Below are positions 14,907 through 17,226 of a stretch of 17,226 bases of DNA, in pieces. A program made the position numbers and the translations under genes. Location of the stretch: contig CABUOF010000045.1 of the NCBI GenBank assembly GCA_902493125.1, forward strand, positions 1 through 17,226, given 5' to 3'. This DNA is from an uncultured Collinsella sp. GTDB taxonomy: Bacteria > Actinomycetota > Coriobacteriia > Coriobacteriales > Coriobacteriaceae. The notes under the pieces are model-generated. The model was not told where the DNA came from and searched no databases. It worked only from the letters and a program-made list of their open reading frames with translations. Every line of letters starts with the position of its first letter. The stretch's first letter is position 1.

Positions 14907-16412
14907 TCATTTTGCCCAGGGGAAAGCCGATGCCGCGGCCATGTTCTTGCGCACGAGCTCGTCGCGCACCTGGGCCAGGCCCTGTTCCATACCCACCACG
15001 TAGGTCTGCGGATACAGGAAGCGCTTAAAAGCCGCGTCCAGATGGTCGAGTGCCCAAGCACAGCGCTCGCGCGCATCCTCGATGCTCTCACGCGGAGCCA
15101 CCGCACTGCCATCGCGCACGATCGGCACCAGCAGCTCGCGATACTCAAGCTCCGATACATCGGTCACCAGGGCGGCATCGTTCACGGCCACGAGGGTATT
15201 GCCGCGCGCGGCGCCCTCCCCCGCCAGATGGTCCTCGTCATAGATCATGTCGCAGACCGGGCCGCCAAAGCCGTCGTAATAGCGGCGCACACGCTGCACG
15301 CCCGGAATTGTGCGCTTGTAGGGCTGCTCGGAGAGCTTCACCACCGGCGTCCACGGGTCCGTCTCGTTCGCCCGACGGGCGGAAAGCTTGTACACGCCGC
15401 CCAGTGCCGGCTGATCGTAGCAGGTCGCGAGCTTGGTGCCCACGCCAAAGCTGTCGATGGGTGCGCCCTGGTCGAGCAGCGACTGAATCGTGTACTCGTC
15501 CAGGTCGTTGGACACCGAGATCCCCACATAAGGCAGGCCCTCGGCATCGAAACGACCGCGGACATACTTGGAGAGCTTGGCCAGGTCGCCCGAGTCAATG
15601 CGAATAGCCGACAGGCGCTCACCCGCCGCCTCCATCTCCTTGGCAACCGTAATGGCATGCTCGCAGCCCTCGCGCACATCGTAGGTGTCGATGAGCAGCG
15701 CGCAATTCTTGGGGCTCGACTTGGCAAAGGCGCGGAAGGCCTCGAGCTCGGAGTCAAAGCTCATCACCCAGCTGTGCGCGTGGGTGCCAAAGACGGGGAT
15801 GCCGTAACGGCGCCCGGCAAGCACGTTAGATGTGGACGAGCAGCCGGCAACATAGCTCGCACGGGCGACGGCCAGACCGCCATCGGGACCCTGGGCACGG
15901 CGCAGGCCAAACTCGGCGACGGGACGGCCATCCGCCGCCAATACCACGCGTGCCGTCTTGGTGGCGACGAGCGTCTGGAAGCCGACGATGTTGAGCAGCG
16001 CCGTCTCGAGCAGCTGGCACTCCAGAGCCGGACCGGTGACGCGCACCATGGGCTCGCGCGGAAAAACAAGCTCGCCCTCGGGCACGGCGTCAATGTTCAC
16101 GTGAGCGCGGAAGTTGCGCAGGTAGTCGAGGAATGCGGGTTTAAACATCGCACCGCCGGCGGGAGCCTGAAGCGAGGCGAGGTACTCGATATCCTCGGGC
16201 GTAAAGCGCAGATTCTCGACGAGCTCGGGAAGCTCGGCGGTGCCGCACATGACGGCGTACGCGCTACCAAACGGATGGTCGCGGTAAAACGCCGTAAAAC
16301 AACCTTGCTCATTGGCTTTGCCGCTCTCCCACAGGCCCTGGGCCATAGTGAGCTCGTACAGATCGGTGAGCATTGCGATGTCGGTGGGATGCGAGATGTC
16401 GGTCAAAGCCAT
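14907..16412 (-). CDS. pncB: Nicotinate phosphoribosyltransferase
   Basis: A 501-residue enzyme of the Preiss-Handler NAD salvage route. It joins nicotinate with PRPP to give nicotinate mononucleotide, with ATP hydrolysis driving the reaction. Recognisable parts are LTDLYELTMAQGLW (15-28) at the N-terminus, VFPREPMVRVTGP (116-128), FGLRRAQGPDGG (168-179), the FGTHAHSWVMSF block (208-219, with the likely phosphorylated His in THAHS), RIDSGDLAKLSKYV (271-284) and FGVGTKLAT (322-330) for phosphate binding. Length and motifs fit the longer bacterial/human-like NAPRTase branch rather than the 400-residue E. coli type. The ATG is preceded on the minus strand by AAAGG eight bases upstream. It follows the small membrane-protein gene by 83 bases and precedes proB by 80 bases, which suggests a loose operon. 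Confidence 0.95.
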   Translation of the reverse strand: MALTDISHPTDIAMLTDLYELTMAQGLWESGKANEQGCFTAFYRDHPFGSAYAVMCGTAELPELVENLRFTPEDIEYLASLQAPAGGAMFKPAFLDYLRNFRAHVNIDAVPEGELVFPREPMVRVTGPALECQLLETALLNIVGFQTLVATKTARVVLAADGRPVAEFGLRRAQGPDGGLAVARASYVAGCSSTSNVLAGRRYGIPVFGTHAHSWVMSFDSELEAFRAFAKSSPKNCALLIDTYDVREGCEHAITVAKEMEAAGERLSAIRIDSGDLAKLSKYVRGRFDAEGLPYVGISVSNDLDEYTIQSLLDQGAPIDSFGVGTKLATCYDQPALGGVYKLSARRANETDPWTPVVKLSEQPYKRTIPGVQRVRRYYDGFGGPVCDMIYDEDHLAGEGAARGNTLVAVNDAALVTDVSELEYRELLVPIVRDGSAVAPRESIEDARERCAWALDHLDAAFKRFLYPQTYVVGMEQGLAQVRDELVRKNMAAASAFPWAK

Positions 16413-16495
16413 GGGGCGACCTTTCGAATATGTTGTACAGAGGTTGAGGGTTGGACGGTGCGGAATACGCGAGCGGGGCGCCGGGTGCGGCTCGG

Positions 16496-16915
16496 TTAGT
16501 GCAGCCCCATGCTGCCCGTGATCGTGTAGCCCATAAAGACGATAAACCCAATCAGGGCGAGCGCGATGATGAGCTTTTGAGCCGGCGGCATGCCGGGGAT
16601 ATCGTCCTCGTCCACAGGCTCTTTAGAGGTGACCATGCGCTGGGCAAACGTCATCTCGTCACGGCTCGGCTTGGAATCGACGGGCTTGGGACGAGCGGCT
16701 TTTTTAGGCTGAGGTTTGGGCGCGGCGGGCGCCGGCTCGGATGCGGCCTTGGTGGCGTCCTCCTCGGCCTTCGCACGCTCGGCGCGCAGGGCGGCCAGCT
16801 CCTCACGCTCGCGACGAGCTTTTTCCTGCTCCTCGCGGCGGGCCTTCTCGGCGCGGAGCTCTTCCAACTCGGCGCGCTCCTCGTCAGACAATGGTTGGGA
16901 CTCAAGCTCGGCCAT
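16496..16915 (-). CDS. Small tail-anchored coiled-coil protein of unknown function
   Basis: A 139-residue protein that I do not recognise. Residues 1-60 are almost entirely Glu, Arg, Ala and Lys in a heptad-like pattern (EERAELEELRAEKARREEQE), predicted to form a single helix or coiled coil. Residues 61-85 are a Pro/Ala/Lys linker. PAQKLIIALALIGFIVFMGY (111-130) is one membrane helix near the C-terminus, leaving a tail of about nine residues. No signal peptide is visible, so it is probably tail-anchored with its coiled coil in the cytoplasm. The ATG at 16915 has AAAGGG about eight bases upstream. It begins just 22 bases after the tRNA-Ala terminator and precedes pncB on the same strand. No enzymatic motif is present. 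Confidence 0.75.
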   Translation of the reverse strand: MAELESQPLSDEERAELEELRAEKARREEQEKARREREELAALRAERAKAEEDATKAASEPAPAAPKPQPKKAARPKPVDSKPSRDEMTFAQRMVTSKEPVDEDDIPGMPPAQKLIIALALIGFIVFMGYTITGSMGLH

Positions 16916-16936
16916 AGTTCAGCCCTTTCTTTTAAA

Positions 16937-16965
16937 AAAAGCCGCCGACACAATGTCAGCGGCTT
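16937..16965 (-). terminator. Terminator after tRNA-Ala
   Basis: On the minus strand AAGCCGCTGACA pairs with TGTCGGCGGCTT (one mismatch) around a three-base loop, followed by TTTTTTT. It lies about 15 bases after the tRNA and directly before the ribosome binding site of the next gene. Confidence 0.85.
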
Positions 16966-16979
16966 ATCAAATCCAAGGG

Positions 16980-17052
16980 TGGAGACGAAGGGAGTCGAAC
17001 CCTCGGCCTCTGCCATGCGACGGCAGCGCTCTCCCAACTGAGCTACGTCCCC
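16980..17052 (-). tRNA. tRNA-Ala with anticodon CGC
   Basis: A complete 73-base cloverleaf on the minus strand. The acceptor stem GGGGACG/CGTCTCC contains the G3-U70 pair that marks alanine tRNAs. The D arm is GCTC-AGTTGGGA-GAGC, the anticodon stem CTGCC/GGCAG has loop GTCGCAT (anticodon CGC, reading GCG codons), and the T arm is GAGGG-TTCGACT-CCCTT. The discriminator base is A, and CCA is not encoded. GCG is a plausible common alanine codon in this GC-rich genome. Confidence 0.95.
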
Positions 17053-17065
17053 AGGACAAGTTGAT

Positions 17066-17093
17066 ATTTTACCTACGGCTCGCCAACTGTCAA
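17066..17093 (-). promoter_or_regulatory. Promoter of tRNA-Ala
   Basis: On the minus strand a consensus -35 TTGACA (17088-17093) and a -10 TAAAAT (17066-17071) are 16 bases apart. Transcription would start a few bases before the tRNA 5' end. This is the best promoter in the window. Confidence 0.8.
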
Positions 17094-17226
17094 CGCCCAT
17101 TACCCAGTCTTTTTGGGACGGGGCTATTTTGACTACTTTTCGAGCAGGCAATCCTCTCGATGATTTTTTAAGGCTCTGTTAGACCAGGATTGACATACAT
17201 GTGTCCCCACGGTGCCATATCGTTGA

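Noticed and set aside
15042..16499. Rightward open frame (485 codons) antisense to pncB
   Set aside because: Shadow of a certain gene, with no start signal and no recognisable domain.

Overview
The window looks like a stretch of chromosome from a GC-rich gut Actinobacterium of the Coriobacteriia, most likely Collinsella or a close relative. This is inferred from the strong G/C bias at third codon positions, a Rho factor with a very long basic Ala/Pro/Glu-rich N-terminal extension (an actinobacterial trait), a CarD-type RNA polymerase regulator, and short GGGGAC/GTCCCC intergenic repeats. The species call is recognition, not proof. The genes are almost all chromosomal housekeeping genes. No transposase, phage gene, CRISPR array or defence cassette is visible.

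Layout from left to right. (1) 1-2064, plus strand: the 3' part of a class I/II PLP aminotransferase, a terminator, then a ROK-family fructokinase-like sugar kinase, ending in a strong bidirectional terminator. (2) 2050-4100, minus strand: a two-gene unit from a clear sigma70-type promoter, encoding an unrecognised 466-residue membrane-anchored protein and a VanZ-like membrane protein. (3) 4150-9175, minus strand: argS (arginyl-tRNA synthetase), its terminator, a 450-base non-coding stretch with a long inverted repeat, then rho with its own promoter, leader and terminator. (4) 9297-10767, plus strand: a CarD-family regulator and an HD-domain protein, each followed by the same 41-base terminator-like repeat. 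(5) 10782-14826: proA on the minus strand, a prolyl-aminopeptidase-like alpha/beta hydrolase on the plus strand, and proB on the minus strand. This places both halves of the glutamate-to-glutamyl-semialdehyde step of proline synthesis around a putative proline-releasing peptidase. (6) 14907-17093, minus strand: tRNA-Ala(CGC) with a consensus promoter, a small coiled-coil tail-anchored protein, and nicotinate phosphoribosyltransferase (pncB), running on toward proB with no terminator seen between pncB and proB.

I do not see a clear new multi-gene system. The features most worth a second look are the 27-base inverted-repeat element between argS and rho, the scattered GGGGAC repeat family and its use as terminators, the 430-residue disordered arm of Rho, the unknown protein paired with VanZ, the tryptophan-free CarD homologue, the proA/peptidase/proB arrangement, and the tRNA terminator that abuts the next gene's ribosome binding site.
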